The notes beneath the pieces were generated by a model. That model did not search any database. It had not been told where the DNA came from and saw nothing but the letters and a program-made list of their open reading frames with translations. DNA of 64,000 nucleotides from Symsagittifera roscoffensis (taxonomy: Eukaryota > Xenacoelomorpha > Acoela > Convolutidae), in the NCBI RefSeq assembly GCF_963678635.1, contig NC_087063.1, positions 43,910,759 through 43,974,758 of the forward strand, given 5' to 3'. A program made the translations under genes and the position numbers. Shown piece by piece: positions 1 through 13,300 of the stretch; position 1 is the stretch's first letter; each line of letters begins with the position of its first letter.

Positions 1-527
1 TGAAGAACAGAAAAAAAATACCAATAAATTAAAAAAACGTTGTCTTTTCTTTCTAATCGGTATAGTAAGATGTATCCATGACTAAAAAAAAGAATAAATA
101 AAACAAAAATCAAGTCCTTTGATCAATTCTGATCAATTTGATCATTCTGCTCATTGACCCATCACCGCTGCATGCACATTTTATCATGCACCGAATTGAG
201 TTTGATTTGCTTCATTTCAAATTTGACTATTATTATAAGCTGAATCTGAAACAATTTACGCCATACATTTTTTGGTTCCGCATTTTGAAACAAAAACAAT
301 TGACCTGATTATATATAAAACTAGACTAGTACTTTTTGAAGAGGGAATAGTTTAAATCCTAAGTGGGGAAACTTCAGCCAATCAGAGTCGAGCAGTTTAC
401 ATGCTGGGATGTTAACTTGATCAACGAAAGTTTTCGAATGCTTTCAACTGTTCACTCCGCAAATATTGGAAGTTTGACATTGTGCGAACACCCTCAAAAA
501 GTTGGAAATTTCTAGCATGGTCTCAGT
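1..527. other. AT-rich intergenic, no gene seen
   Basis: No convincing coding region or known repeat is visible; the stretch is homopolymer-rich. It ends at the left target-site copy of a hAT-type MITE. Confidence 0.5.
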
Positions 528-944
528 CAGGGGCGGATTTAGAAGGGGGGGGGCGGACGCTCCCCCTCAGGGATTCGACCCCCTGCCGACCCAAAGGGTC
601 CCCCCTTTGATACTTTTTCAGAAAACCATTTTTGGCCAACCTACCCTAAAATTTTTCTAAAGGCGCCTTGGGCGCCAATATATACTAACTTTGAGGGGGA
701 GCACGCGCCAAAAAAACGCGATTTTTTTGTCAAAATTTTTCAAAGTGCCCAAAAACGGCTTTTTTGACTGTTTTTTCAAAAATTTACCTGCGGCGCAGAA
801 AATTTTGCCAAAATAGGGGCAAAACAGTGCTTTGGGAGAGCTCGAAAAATCAATTTGGTCGACCTAAAAAAAAAAGTCGTCGAAATTTTGGAAATTTTTT
901 GAAAATCCGCCCCCCCCCTCGAGAAAATCCTAGATCCGCCCCTG
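528..944. mobile_element. hAT-type MITE with 8 bp target-site duplication
   Basis: The element starts with CAGGGGCGGATTTAG and ends with the near inverted complement CTAGATCCGCCCCTG. It is flanked by a perfect 8 bp direct repeat GTCTCAGT (520-527 and 945-952), the target-site length of the hAT superfamily. At 417 bp it has no transposase and must have moved in trans. Related copies lie near 1.2, 4.4, 11.6 and 30.1 kb. The intact target-site duplication suggests this is one of the younger copies. Confidence 0.85.
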
Positions 945-1189
945 GTCTCAGTTTTGTCACCAATTCAATTTGAGAAAATCAAAACAAGATTGAAAGTTAA
1001 CGAATACTCGGTGCCCTTAGTTTTGATAAATATTTAGAAAAAACACCGTGTACAGAAAAACAGTTCTGCATTTGCTGTTATTCAGATCTAAATTTAGCAA
1101 AAACTGGATGAAAATGGGCGAGTCTCCATTTCTTATTTCTGCTATGTCGAACTTCAACAGCATATTTATGATTAATTAATAGGGAAGGC

Positions 1190-1287
1190 TACTCAGGTGA
1201 AAACTAACTTTAAGTTTAAAGGGGTAGCATGCGCCGGAAAAAAATCTGCTCCAAACACTCGAGAAAACCCTAGAATTGCCTCCAGTG
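1190..1287. repeat. Short internally deleted relative of the hAT MITE
   Basis: The stretch keeps a G-rich middle with GCATGCGCC and the end-like segment CTCGAGAAAACCCTAGA found near the right end of the 528-944 MITE, but most of the body is missing. It is called by similarity only; no clean target-site duplication is visible. Confidence 0.45.
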
Positions 1288-2696
1288 TATGATCTAGCAT
1301 ACTTTGAAACCATATTCCCGAACCAAAATATCAGGATTGCACTTTTTTCTGGTTTTATATTTCATATAATAGAACTAGGAGCTATCAAAATTCTACTACC
1401 CAAAAACTTTAAAACATTTCTCTTCTCTTTTCAATAAAAAGCAGTTATAGCTGTCAGCTTCAGCAGAGTCTTTGTGTTCAATTGTTCCGATCACACGATG
1501 TGGGAAGAATTGGGGCGTAGCTTGAGATTTTCGCCCTCATTTTGATCAACTCGAAAAAAAATTGTTAAGTGTGGTTGCGTTAATTCAGAATCCAAAAAAT
1601 CGAAAAAATACTGATTAAAAAACAGCTCAGAATTTATCCTTTTTGAGATTATATGAGATTAAGATTTACAAGATAAAATTGAGCTTTCAGATTCTTTATT
1701 TTTCAATTTCTAGATCTTTTTTGCTAATATAACCTCTCATTTGGCAAAAACAATTAACTTTCCGAATTTTTACCTTATCCTCTTGTTTTTTACTGTTTTA
1801 CTTCAACCCTTGTGGTCGAAAGATTCTGTGCTTTTTGAACATCAACCAGTTAAGCTTATTCTAATCTAATTTTTTTTGTCAATTTTAATATCAGATATAC
1901 AGTTATTTGGATAGGCAGATTAACAACGAAAATAAAAATCAAGAAACTTTTTCTTCGTATTTTTTTTTGCAATCATTGCGGTTAGAAAACCCTGGTGTGA
2001 TGTTTGTTTTAAGTAAACCGAAATCAATGCTCTTTCACTATATTTGGACACTATGATAATCTACATCCGCATAACAAGGATTGCTATACTCTTGGTCAAG
2101 TATAATTTACTAGACTACTTTCAGAACAAAAATCATTGATGATCTAAGAACTATCTTCAATTTTAGACTTTTTGCAGCTTATTTCTCCTTATACAGCGGC
2201 AGTTCTGACATCGTACTGACCTCTGGTACTGATTTCAGTGTTGACCTATACCTAGCAAAAAAAATTGCCGCAGTTATAAAAAAAATTAACTCAACTATTC
2301 GGCATATGTGAATTTTGTACCTTGCAACGAATTTCCCCCTTTTGCAATTGGAGGGAAATTAGTTAACAAAGATCCTTTTAGTCAGTAATTAGACTGAGAA
2401 AACTTTTCTCAGTCAAATATTGTCTCTGGTGCTAGATATTTCAGGTTTGTTTTTAGCAAACCTGTCTTTTAGTAGACTCTAAATAATTAACAGTTCATAA
2501 TTTTAACTTCAAATTAACTTTAAACGCAGGATTGGAAAGTAGTGAACGCTTGCTTTGCTAGGCTTTTTCGGCATGAGAGAGCCGAAACAGAAAATGGGTT
2601 CAAGAGAGCGCAAACTTATTAGCGGAAGATAATTTGAAATCTGAAAATATCTGAGTTCTGTTTGCAAATTGCTGGCCATTTTCTTGAATTCTGTTT
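1288..2696. other. AT-rich intergenic, no gene seen
   Basis: Only short open frames with no family resemblance occur here. Nothing further can be supported. Confidence 0.4.
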
Positions 2697-3295
2697 CGTT
2701 TTGGAGCAAAACCGGGGCATACAACAATGCCGAAGTATAACAGTACCAAAAAAGAAAATGTTCAACAGTTTCGAAAATTATTTTGAATACTGTTTTACTG
2801 ATCCCAAATCACTGACAAGTATTTTAATTCAAATCAGCGGAAGTTGACAAGTCGAAAATGACCAATTTACTTGATGCCGCTTGCTAAACAACCAAATTTC
2901 CCAAAAAGCGCTATCATAAAATTTTCTGAACAAACAATTAACTAGTAAATTGTCAAATTTTTTTTTCGGTTTCGCTCCAAAACACAGCTTCCAGTTTAGG
3001 CACTGCTGTAATTCAGATCTGTTCAACGCCCCCGCAAAACCAAAAAAAAATTGACAATTCCTGAGTTAGTTGTTCGTTCAAAAAAACCATGACACCGTGC
3101 TTGGGCATTTTTGTTAGTTCAACAAGCGGCATCAATTAAAATGGCCATTTTTGACTTTTCAGCCGTCGATTTGAATTTTTACTTGTCATTGACTTGTGGT
3201 TAAAAACAGTATTCAAAGCAATATTCGGCACTGTTGAACAACATTTTTGATCTTCAGCATTGTACTTCGGCACTGTTGTACTGACCCGCGTAAAT
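2697..3295. repeat. Fold-back element with long imperfect inverted arms
   Basis: Segments of 2700-2900 reappear inverted at about 3110-3290: GCCGAAGTATAACAGTACC against GTACTTCGGCACTGTTGTAC, and TACTTGATGCCGCTTG against CAAGCGGCATCAATTAA. The arms are about 190 bp with an AT-rich centre. This layout resembles a fold-back or long-TIR MITE. No coding capacity is seen. Confidence 0.6.
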
Positions 3296-4043
3296 CAATG
3301 TTAAATGATTATGTTTTTGAAAAAGATCAATGTTCTTGACAAAGTCGGAAATAATTGTTTTAATTAGAAAAACTCAGCCCAAACTAACTTTATTGCGCTT
3401 TCCAAAACAATGAGTCAGTTGAAGAACCAGTTTTCAATTTTTATGCTAAAAGATTGACATGCTAATTGAGACCAGCTATAACTGACATCTCAAACACAGA
3501 TGGGACGTTCTACTTCGCAAATACAAGCAATCTCATAAGTAACTCAAAATAAAACTTCACAATACAAGCTATGTACCGCACCTTGAGCTATATTCCAAAC
3601 GCTTTGTATCGCCGAGACACACTTCGTCTTCTTGACACACTTCAACTGACCGAACGAAATTTACACCAGTGTTGCCTTCAAAGAGTTAAGGTTAGCTAAC
3701 GAAACATGAATGTCAGAAATTAAAACCAAATAGGGGTGGAAAAAGAGAGGGTGGCAAAAGAGAGTGCAATGGGAGGTCTGAGAAAGAGGCATCCCCCTGC
3801 GTGGGCTATTATTGAGAAGGGTCCTCTATTTCCACTAATACTCGGAACAGATACCAGCCGAACCTCCAGTGACCTCCGAACACAAACAAAATGCAACAGC
3901 CTTGTCTTTGAAACAATTTTCAGACAAATTGTCCGTAGCGTAAAACATTAAATTCAAAATATAAAATTTGACCAAAATCTAACCGCAGTTACTCCGTGCA
4001 ATTTATAAAAAAGAATACGAAAACAGGATGCACTACAAAGTAC
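3296..4043. other. Spacer downstream of the phosphatase gene
   Basis: No gene is supported. The segment lies 3' of the minus-strand phosphatase gene and may hold its 3' UTR and poly(A) region, but no element stands out. Confidence 0.35.
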
Positions 4044-4369
4044 TTATAGAAACTCAGTTTGTATCCAACTTTCGAATACTTCAAGCGGAATGAGTGGCTG
4101 ATCTGAGATGACCTTGACAATGATTGGATTCAAGTTGAACAGAATCAAGACACTGAGTTGCTTGGTAAGCTTCTCTTCGTACAATTCAAATTCGACGTTA
4201 TAGGCGAAGTCGGGCCAGGTGAAGTCGAGTGCTCTGAGCGCGAGTCTGATGGAGTTGATAGTGGTATCGTGACCACTTAGTAGACAGATAGTACTTTCAT
4301 CTTCGCGTTTCAGCAGTCGCAGAAGTTCTTGGAAGAGAGCAGCAGAGGCGAGCTTCAAGCCGTTCTCAA
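4044..4369 (-). CDS. Phosphatase gene 1, exon 4 (C-terminus with HD motif)
   Basis: The acceptor is TTTGTTTAG followed by TTGAGAACGG, entering in phase 1. The exon encodes VENGLKLASAALF-type sequence, then the catalytic SGHDTTIN and TWPDFAYNVEFELYEE, ending QTEFL and stop. Human ACP6 has AHDVTF and KWPPFAVDLTMELYQ at the matching place. Confidence 0.85.
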
Positions 4370-7300
4370 CTAAACAAAGTTCTGATAGAGCATACTTTAC
4401 ACAGAGGCTTTTTCAAAAAATGTGTCGACCTTTTTTAGGTCGACCAAAAAGATTTATCGAGCGCTACCCAAGCACTAAGAAATTGGCAAAATTGAGAAAA
4501 AAAACAAGCCAAAAAAAGCGGTTCCAGGCATTTTTGTGACGGTTTTGAAGCAAGCGTATACTAGTTGCCAATGCTTTGTTACGAATTGTCGCTTGTTACG
4601 AATTGTCACTAGTTACGAATTTTTGCCCAACACGCGCTCCCCTCAAGTTAGTAATTATTGGCGCCCAAGGCACCTTTAGAAAATATTTAAGGTCAGCCAG
4701 TCAAAAATAGGGGTCGTAAATAGTACCAAAAGAGAACTTTTGGGTGGCAGGGGCCGAATTCGCTACTGTCTACCCCCTCCCAATCCGCTACTGGAACAAA
4801 ACTTACGAAGCGGAAATAAAGCCAACAATCTTTAAGCAGACACCAGTTGATCCGGAAAAATTGATTTTGCAAAAAGAGTTTTAAGTCCGCCCTGAAACTG
4901 CAACGAACAAAACTTGCAACTACGATAAAAATTGCTTTAAAGCACAAGAAAAGCCGGTGATGTGGCAACAAAGCCGAAAAAACTTTAGCAGACCAACGAA
5001 ATCCCCGCAATTCAATTTCATACATACTGAAAAAACAAGGTTCAACCGGGACTCAAACCACATTTTTAAGGTGCTAAGGCAATCATCTTACCTCTATGCC
5101 AAATACGAACGAAACTGTTAGTTGTTAAGGTTCAATACTAAAGCAAGCAAGAAAAGCCAGCAAAGCTTGTAAGAAAAGTTGTTAACGGAAAAAAGTCTAG
5201 TTCCCGATTACAAGACTCTTGCTCTCGCAAGTGTAATTATTTACGAGCTCTAGTTTCTAAAGTCCTAATGCATACCCCAGAATCAAGATCAGCTGTTCAT
5301 GAAAATTAAAGTCAATTTTGAGGCAACAAAAATATTGCTTAATTCATCGGCTCCAGCAAATAATAGTATTTTTCAGCCAACTAACATCTTTATGAAACTC
5401 TTTGGCGTAGTTGCAATTAATAGCAAAAATTGATTGCAAATTTCGGCAATTACAATTAATCGATTCTCCGAACATGTGATTTCGTGAGTGGCAATTATAT
5501 TTATACCGCTCCATCCAAAAGACTCCACAGGAATTCGACACCCTCACCACCTAAAATGTCCCTCCCCTAATTTTTTAGACAACCAAAAAAAGTAACACTT
5601 TCCGCAAAAAGCAAAAATTTGATAAGGTTTTTGTTGATGCCGAGCTGAGAGCTTTGACCCTCTTACTTCGTGTCGGTCGGAACAAAAATAAAGGCAAGAA
5701 GACATCAGGTACAAAAAGCATTACTTCTTGCACCCCCAAAAGTTTCTACTAACTGTTCAATGTTTCCATGGCGACAGTGTAGCTGCAGAACCGCTCACTC
5801 TTCTCCAGATCCGTCCTCGTCACCCCAGTCCCACTCAGCAACTTCATCATATCGAATGTCCAGAAGGAGCAAAGGTAGTCCCGCACGTGGTGGAGATTCA
5901 GATCCTCTGGATCAATGCCACATTTCTTCTCCATCTCCGCTGCCCATTCTGTGTAGCCTGGCACAAACTGCGCTTTCCGCTTGTGATTATGCGCTGCTCT
6001 CTGGGACTCTTTCAACTCAGGATATCTAAAGGAAGAAAGGATCTGGCCAAAAATTCAGGAGAAAAAGCAGCAGTCCGAAGGCCGCAATTGATGTCGGTGA
6101 ACGTGCAGAACGAGTATTTGCGATAATTTCGCATGCGATATATTTCAAGTTACCGTCTGAGATCAAAGAATTTACCTATCTACGCCTTGTTGTAGCAGAA
6201 TTTCCCCCAATTTCTCGATAAAAGTCAAAATTTTGATATCAGGATATGCTGCAAGATTTATCACTCAAATAAAAAACACTGTCATATTTCCATGCATATT
6301 TTCCGTGATTTTTTATGCGCACAATTTGACACTTTTTTAACTCACTATTTTTGGTAATTAAAAGTCAACAAATCTAGATATCTTTTTCCAAACTTGAAAC
6401 ATAGCTTGATCTTTCTATTTCATTCTTTTTACGAGTTAATCACACAGAGGTTCACGTGTTTCTAATTTATTCAAATCAAAGTTATCCGCAAAACATCAGA
6501 CGCATAAAATCTGTCTTGTATTCACTATACGGCCAAATCGGCGAGAACGAGAGAACCTTATTACCGTGCAAGTAGCTCAAAACTCAAAGACTAGAGTAGT
6601 TATAATAACGTCGTTTTCTTGGTAGGGGGGCAGTATTGGAACTAAATGTCAAAAATTGAATAACAAAATCTGAAAAAACTAAAGAAATAAATCTGATAGG
6701 GAGCGTCGACTCCCTATCCACTAACCAACCGAATATTAGTCTTTAAAAATTTTTTAAGCCAAATGGAAGTTAATTGAAACAAGACTGCTCGCATATCAGA
6801 GTAAAGCCTTGAATGTTCTGACTGCACTTAAGGTCAATTGAAAAGTTTTTTTTTCGTTAAATAATTGACAAAATTATTGAGAAGATTTTTTTTCATTTCT
6901 TCGTTTTATCCCCTCACACGCTATCTAAAACACTAACGTTGTGTTTAGCGTCTCGTATTGTGATAATAGGATTAAATTGCTGGCCTCAATTCAATTTGGA
7001 ACGCATTAATTCTTACGAGTGTTATGAGTAAGCAATATATCGCACTTTAACTATCCCAAATTAACCGAATTAGCAATTTTCAAACGACCTTAATATTACG
7101 AAAAATAATCTCAGGTGAAATATCTTTTTAAAATTGAGCTTAAAATAACAATATCTCTCAGATGGTATAAAACTTTCTTATCAAAAACCCTTAGTGAACA
7201 AGTCGAAAATGGACTGAAAAGAAACCACACCAAGAATAAACATTCCGAACTTTCTTCGAAAATCCGAACAATAAATATTAGGACATCCAATCACAAAGGT

Positions 7301-10300
7301 ACGCGCTGCGCTACATTATGATATCTCATTTGGACATCTTCGAACTTTTCTGACAGTTTCTAAAATCGCGTCAAAAACCATCCAAGGTTGGATTAAAATA
7401 AATAAAGATAGCCAACAGACAAATGAAGTAGTGTTCACACAGAGACGAAGCTGAGCTTCGAATCATTTGCGATACAAAAATAAATGACTTTGATTAATAC
7501 TATAGGAATATACACCTCAAAAATCTAAAAAAAAACTTCAAAAATAGTTTTTTTTTATTGTCAAAAAGATATAACAACTGGAAAAGGACGCAAAAATTCT
7601 TGGAACAAAAGTATCTGCACCACTAGAAAGCTTCCAAAATGTTGTGCAAAAACTAGTTGTTCTCTAAATAGTCGAAAAATTTCTGTTTCCACAAAAAGTA
7701 GGTTCCGAGTGGAATCGAACTTCCGGGATTTCTCGTCTCAAGAATGGGTGTTACTACTGCACCAAATGCACAGAACACTCCTTGAACTTATAAAAAAAAA
7801 CTTGCAAAATTTTTTAACACAGGCAAAGTGGAGTTTTTTTCAGAAGTACAAAAATACTGTTGAGAAAAACTAGGTCTACTAAAATTTTTGACAATTTTTG
7901 AGCAAAAATTGTCGACAAAATAAGCCGACAATTTTTGAGCAAACACCAGTTGAACTGAAAAAAAAAACAATGATTTTATGAAAAAGTTTCAAGTTGCCTA
8001 AAAACACAATGAACAATAGTTGTAACCATAATGAACATAGCCAACTGACAGTTGAAAAAGAGAGAACGCAAAAAAACTGACTTGTGTTTTGAAAAAATCG
8101 TAACCTTCGAATTTCGAAAATAATAGATGTCCTTAAAACTCTTTTGAATTTCCAGAAATTTCTAAAGTTTGCACTTTTTTCATAAAACTAACCCAATTTG
8201 AGAAAACTGGATCATTGGGTAAAGTTTTTATTCCGCAGGGAAATCTGATAATTAAATTTCATTTTTAAAATTAGATGTCGATCACGTTTTTCGTGATTTT
8301 TAAATTTGATAGTCGAGTTTCCTTTCCTTTTACCAAAGGAAATGAATTGAACTTAAAAAGGAATCAAAAGTCAAACCGCGAAAAAGCAAATTTGAGCCTG
8401 AACAAATTTTATGAGTTTTTCTGAAAAAAAAAACGAAATACAAATCATCGCGACCTATAGAAGAGTCTGAACTACGTTCATCGAATTAGAAAAACTAGCA
8501 CGGTCTCGGATTCGGACCATTGATCCTTCGCGACATATCCCCGATCCTTACCACCACACTACTGGACCCACATTTTCATGAAAATGACCTTGATTAATAA
8601 AGCAAGCTATCGAATTATTCTGTTAAACTAGTTGTTAACTAGAAAAAAAGTCTATATTCCAGTTTGTTAACGCTTGCTTATCGCAAACGTAACAAACTCA
8701 AGGAAACCAAAAAATAATCGAAATTTTTTTTGAACTTTCAAAATACGAAGCAAAAATATATTACCTTAAAGCTCTTAGAACTTCAATAATCTTTTAAAAA
8801 CTTATTAAAAAACTTAGAAAACGTTTTACGTGCACGATTAGAAATTTTACAAAAAAAGCTTTTAGAATGCTACAAAGAAGCAGATTTTTCAAGAAATCCT
8901 TCCCGCGGAACTAAGCCGTCAAAAAATAAGCAGATCGACCATAATCTAAGCTAGCCGAAATTTTTCATTTTGGAAAAAAACAAGTGTGGACTAGAATCGA
9001 ACTCCCGAGCTTTGTTATCTGAAGCATGGGTGTCTTCAAGAATCTTTTATGATTTGCAATGCAATTTTTTCACACAGAGGGGAAGCTGAGCTTCGCACCA
9101 CTTGCCAAACAAAAAAATAAACGCCTGTGATTAGAATGATAAAGAAAAGAATGATAAAAAACTTAGAAAAAAAAACTTAAAAATCGTGCACGATTAGAAA
9201 TTTTACAAAAAAAAGCTTTCCAAATGCTACAGAAGCCAATTTTTCCAAAACAGTCCTTTCTGCGGAAATAAGCCGTCAAAAAATAAGCAGACATACCATA
9301 ATCTAAACTAGACAAATTCAACTCTAAGAATTTATCCTGAAAGAACAGAAATTAAAGATGAACCACTTCGTGCATTAACTCGTAATGATAAACATCACCT
9401 GCTACTAAACAATTTTTGCTACAAGCGGATGAAGCTTACTATAAACTCCACAACTCAGCCACTTTTAGTTGAAAAAAAATACGCTTACCCGCAAAGCGTA
9501 ACTGCCAGCGTTCATTTACGTGACCGACTTAAACGCTTACATCCTCAAAAGATTTCATTGCAAACAAAAACAACACATGACAAAAAGGAACTTAAAAACC
9601 TATAAAATACTATTTAGAAAACCAACTACTGCAAATTACAACAGCTAAAAGGACAACGGGATTCGAGCCTCGAACTTCCCTCTTAAGAAGCACTTGCCCT
9701 AATGACTAATCCACTACAGCTTGGATTACACAACTTTCACCCATATTCTACAAAAAGGCAAAACTGCATTTAACAAACGCAGAAAAAAGCAAAAACGACC
9801 AGCAATAGCTCTAAAAGGCAAAAAAAAATCCAATAAAAAAGATACAAGTTTTGAAAGAAAATTAATTTGAACAGAAGCGAAGTGAACAGAAAATTAGACT
9901 TGCCCAAAACCGTATTTGCCTCTTTACTAAATAAGTAAGAAGTGAGAAAATTTTTGAGAAATTGCAATCTTCTGAAATACATAAAATTTTTGATACAAAA
10001 AATAATGAGTCGACGCTTCAGTAGGAAAAATTCTCGCAACTGGTTATTTCGATTGAACCCTTCATCTCAGATTTGATTAGTTCTAAGAAAAAAAATGTCT
10101 GAGAAACAATTTAAGTTCTAAAACTTATATTTCCGAAATCCACAGCTTTTTTATGCAATCAGAAGGTCGTAGCCGCTTAAGCAGAGAAGACTCCCAAAAC
10201 CGAATTTCTCGATTGAGAAACGGTTTTCTCGCTTCTAAAAACGGTCAACAAACCAAAAATTTGACATTTTCGCATATAATACCTTTTTCTGTAAAAGTAT

Positions 10301-13300
10301 TTGGACGTAGCCACTTATGCAGTAGATATTTAAACAATCTGTTGTCTCGATTGAACTCAAGATTCGAGAAAAGTCAAAATTTCACAAAACGGTCAAAAAA
10401 TCAAAAATTTGACTTTTCCGAGGGCCATAACTTTTTGTAAGAAAAATTGGGCGTCATCGCAGATGCAGAGGCGCTTCCCATAACCCGTTAGTTCAATTAT
10501 AACCAAAATCTCAGATTTGGGAGAAAATTTCTAAGACAGCAAAAAAATCAAAAACGGGTCAAATATCCACCCCCTTAGACTTTTTCGAAGGCTGTAGACG
10601 GTAGGATAAAAAGAAAGCAGACTAGGAGATTATGCAGGCACACAGGGTAGCAAGCGGTATTTTCATTGATACGCCTTTTTTGAAATTCGGTAGAGCAGTT
10701 TTCTACTGAACTAAAAATTTTGCTGAGTCCCATAAATTTTCATAATACCTGATTTTGTTTAACAGGATTTTTTCGTCGTGGAAACTACCCAAAAAATGTT
10801 AACTAAACCAATACAACATACCAAAATTATTAAATCAAAAAATTTAGCAAAAAAAAATCAAAATCAGAGTTGGTAAAATGACAAATTACACAACATTCAA
10901 TTATGGTAGAAAAAAATTCAGATTCAAAATAAAATCCCCCTTTACAAAGTAGGCCGATGAAAAATAGTTTCAGATAACATAGATGAAACAAAAAACGGAA
11001 CATGAACGGACAAAAACTATGCCGAAAACCGAGAATCCGAAAAAACTCAAACTTTTTTTTCTAATTTACTTGAAAAAATAATGATTACCCGAAACGTACT
11101 CCACCTATTAATTCCTAGATGAAGTAGTTTTACTTGACTTTTCAGAAAAGTGAGCATGTCTTGAATATTACCATTCCTATAAATGAATCATAAATAAAAG
11201 CAGAAAGACCTTCATATGTTCGTTGAGAAAACTGACAGATTGTCAACTTTCAAACCTCCATAAAACTTTTCGCAAAATAATAGCAGGATGATTAACTTCT
11301 TATTTTTCAACAAATATTCAAAAATGCAATAAATTTCCCTACAACACCGTAAAACAAAACACTCGCAAAAGCTTGCTGATGTAAATATTAATTTCAATTT
11401 AACTACGAATACACTTTAAAAAAAGGATGCTATTTCATATTGCCAAAACAGAAACAAAATTGCTCAATGATATTGAGCACAAGAACTGAACACAAAAATT
11501 GGAAACTTGGTTGAAAAAAAAGAACCGATGTCATAACATTACGATTGCTGGTGTTCTGAAAAGATTTCATTCAATAGCAGAAGAAGTAACTTTAGGGGGG
11601 GGGGGGTCAACCCAGGGATTCAACCCCCTGTCGACCCAAAGGATCCCTCTCTGTACTATTTTTAGATATCCACTTTTGGCTGACTGACTCTAAAACTTTG
11701 GCCCCAAATATAATAATTTTGAGAGCGGAGCGCGCGCCAAAAAAAACGCGACTTTTCGATCAAAAGTTTTCAAAAAATGCCTAAAAACGCCTTTTGGCCT
11801 ATTTTTTTTTTAAATTCAGTGACTTGGGAAAGCTCAGAAAATCTATTTGGTCGACCTAAAAAAGTCTATTTGATCGACCTTGCAATTAAAAAAAATCCAC
11901 CCCCACCCCCCTCCTATCGAGAAAACCCTAGATCCGCCCACTCAAATTTTTTTCAGCTTAAATAAATCAATTTAGGTTTGATAATAATATGCTAATCAGG
12001 AAACAATTTGGTTTTAGGCTTGGCTATTCGACTAATGATGCTCTTCTATACACAACAGAAAAAATCATATTCCATCTTGATAAAGATAATGTAGCAGCTC
12101 TTTTTAGATCTCTCGAAAGCGTTTGACTCACTTCCACATCCCGTCCTCAAACAAAAACTGAGGAACCTTGGTTTTGAACCATCAGCCACTGATCTAATAA
12201 ATTCTTTTCTAGAAAACAGACAGCAGCAAACAATTATGAATGGTACATATTCAGATTAGTTTAAGTTGGAGCAAGGTGTTCCTGAGGGTACTATACTAGG
12301 ACCCCTGCTGTTTAACTTACATGTTAATGATATGTCAGAAATTCTAGACAAGTCAAGTACTCTAGTACAGTACGCCGATGATACAACACTGCTAAGTTTC
12401 CATTCAAATCCGATATCCGCTTTACAAATCAATGAAACCAGTTTCAACAGAATACTCTCATAATTTCATTTAAACCAATTAATGCTAAATGTAGACAAAT
12501 CATCATTTTCTCTGCTCCATCACAAAAGAAACTCATAGAAAACTGCAAGTAGGAAATACCATATCAAAATATCTGAATCCGTCAAGTTTCTCGGTGTTAA
12601 CATAGATGCATGTTTAACTTTTTTTAAAAAAGCAATTAACAAAGTGTTACATAAGAGGGCCAGTGCAATCCAAACAATCAAATGCATAAGAGACGAAATT
12701 ACTCTGCAAACGAGAATCCTTTTACTCAATACCCTTTTATTAGGACATTTACACTATCCATGCATGCTTTGGAATGGTTGTACTGAAGAAAACCTAGACA
12801 AAATGGAAACCAAATAAAATGGGGTATACGAATTGTCAGGAACATAAACATAAGAGAATCTGTCACATATGTGAGGGAAAAACACAGAATTCCCACTGCT
12901 AGAGATATAATCAAATACAGATCAATAAAATATCTTCATGAATTAAGCTAAAACAGAATTAGCGCATTTAACTTCCTGCAGTTTCCGAATTCTAATTTCC
13001 GCTTTAATCATCGCACCGGCTCAATTCTCCTGCCAGGATTGTGTAAAACCGATTTTCTTCGAGATCATTCCTATTTACACCAACAAAAAGTTTTAATTTG
13101 GTAATTCAAAACATCATCTCCACGAAGAAAACTTGTACGCTATAAAACAAATTAATTAAAAAATGCTTTCTAGAGGATAAACTCTGATACATATAAATGG
13201 TAGACTCTTCCCCCTTACTTCTTTAGGAGAGTCTTAACTCATCTTAAATAATCTTATGTATTCAGTGACTGATGAAACATTTTTTAAATTCACGTATTTA

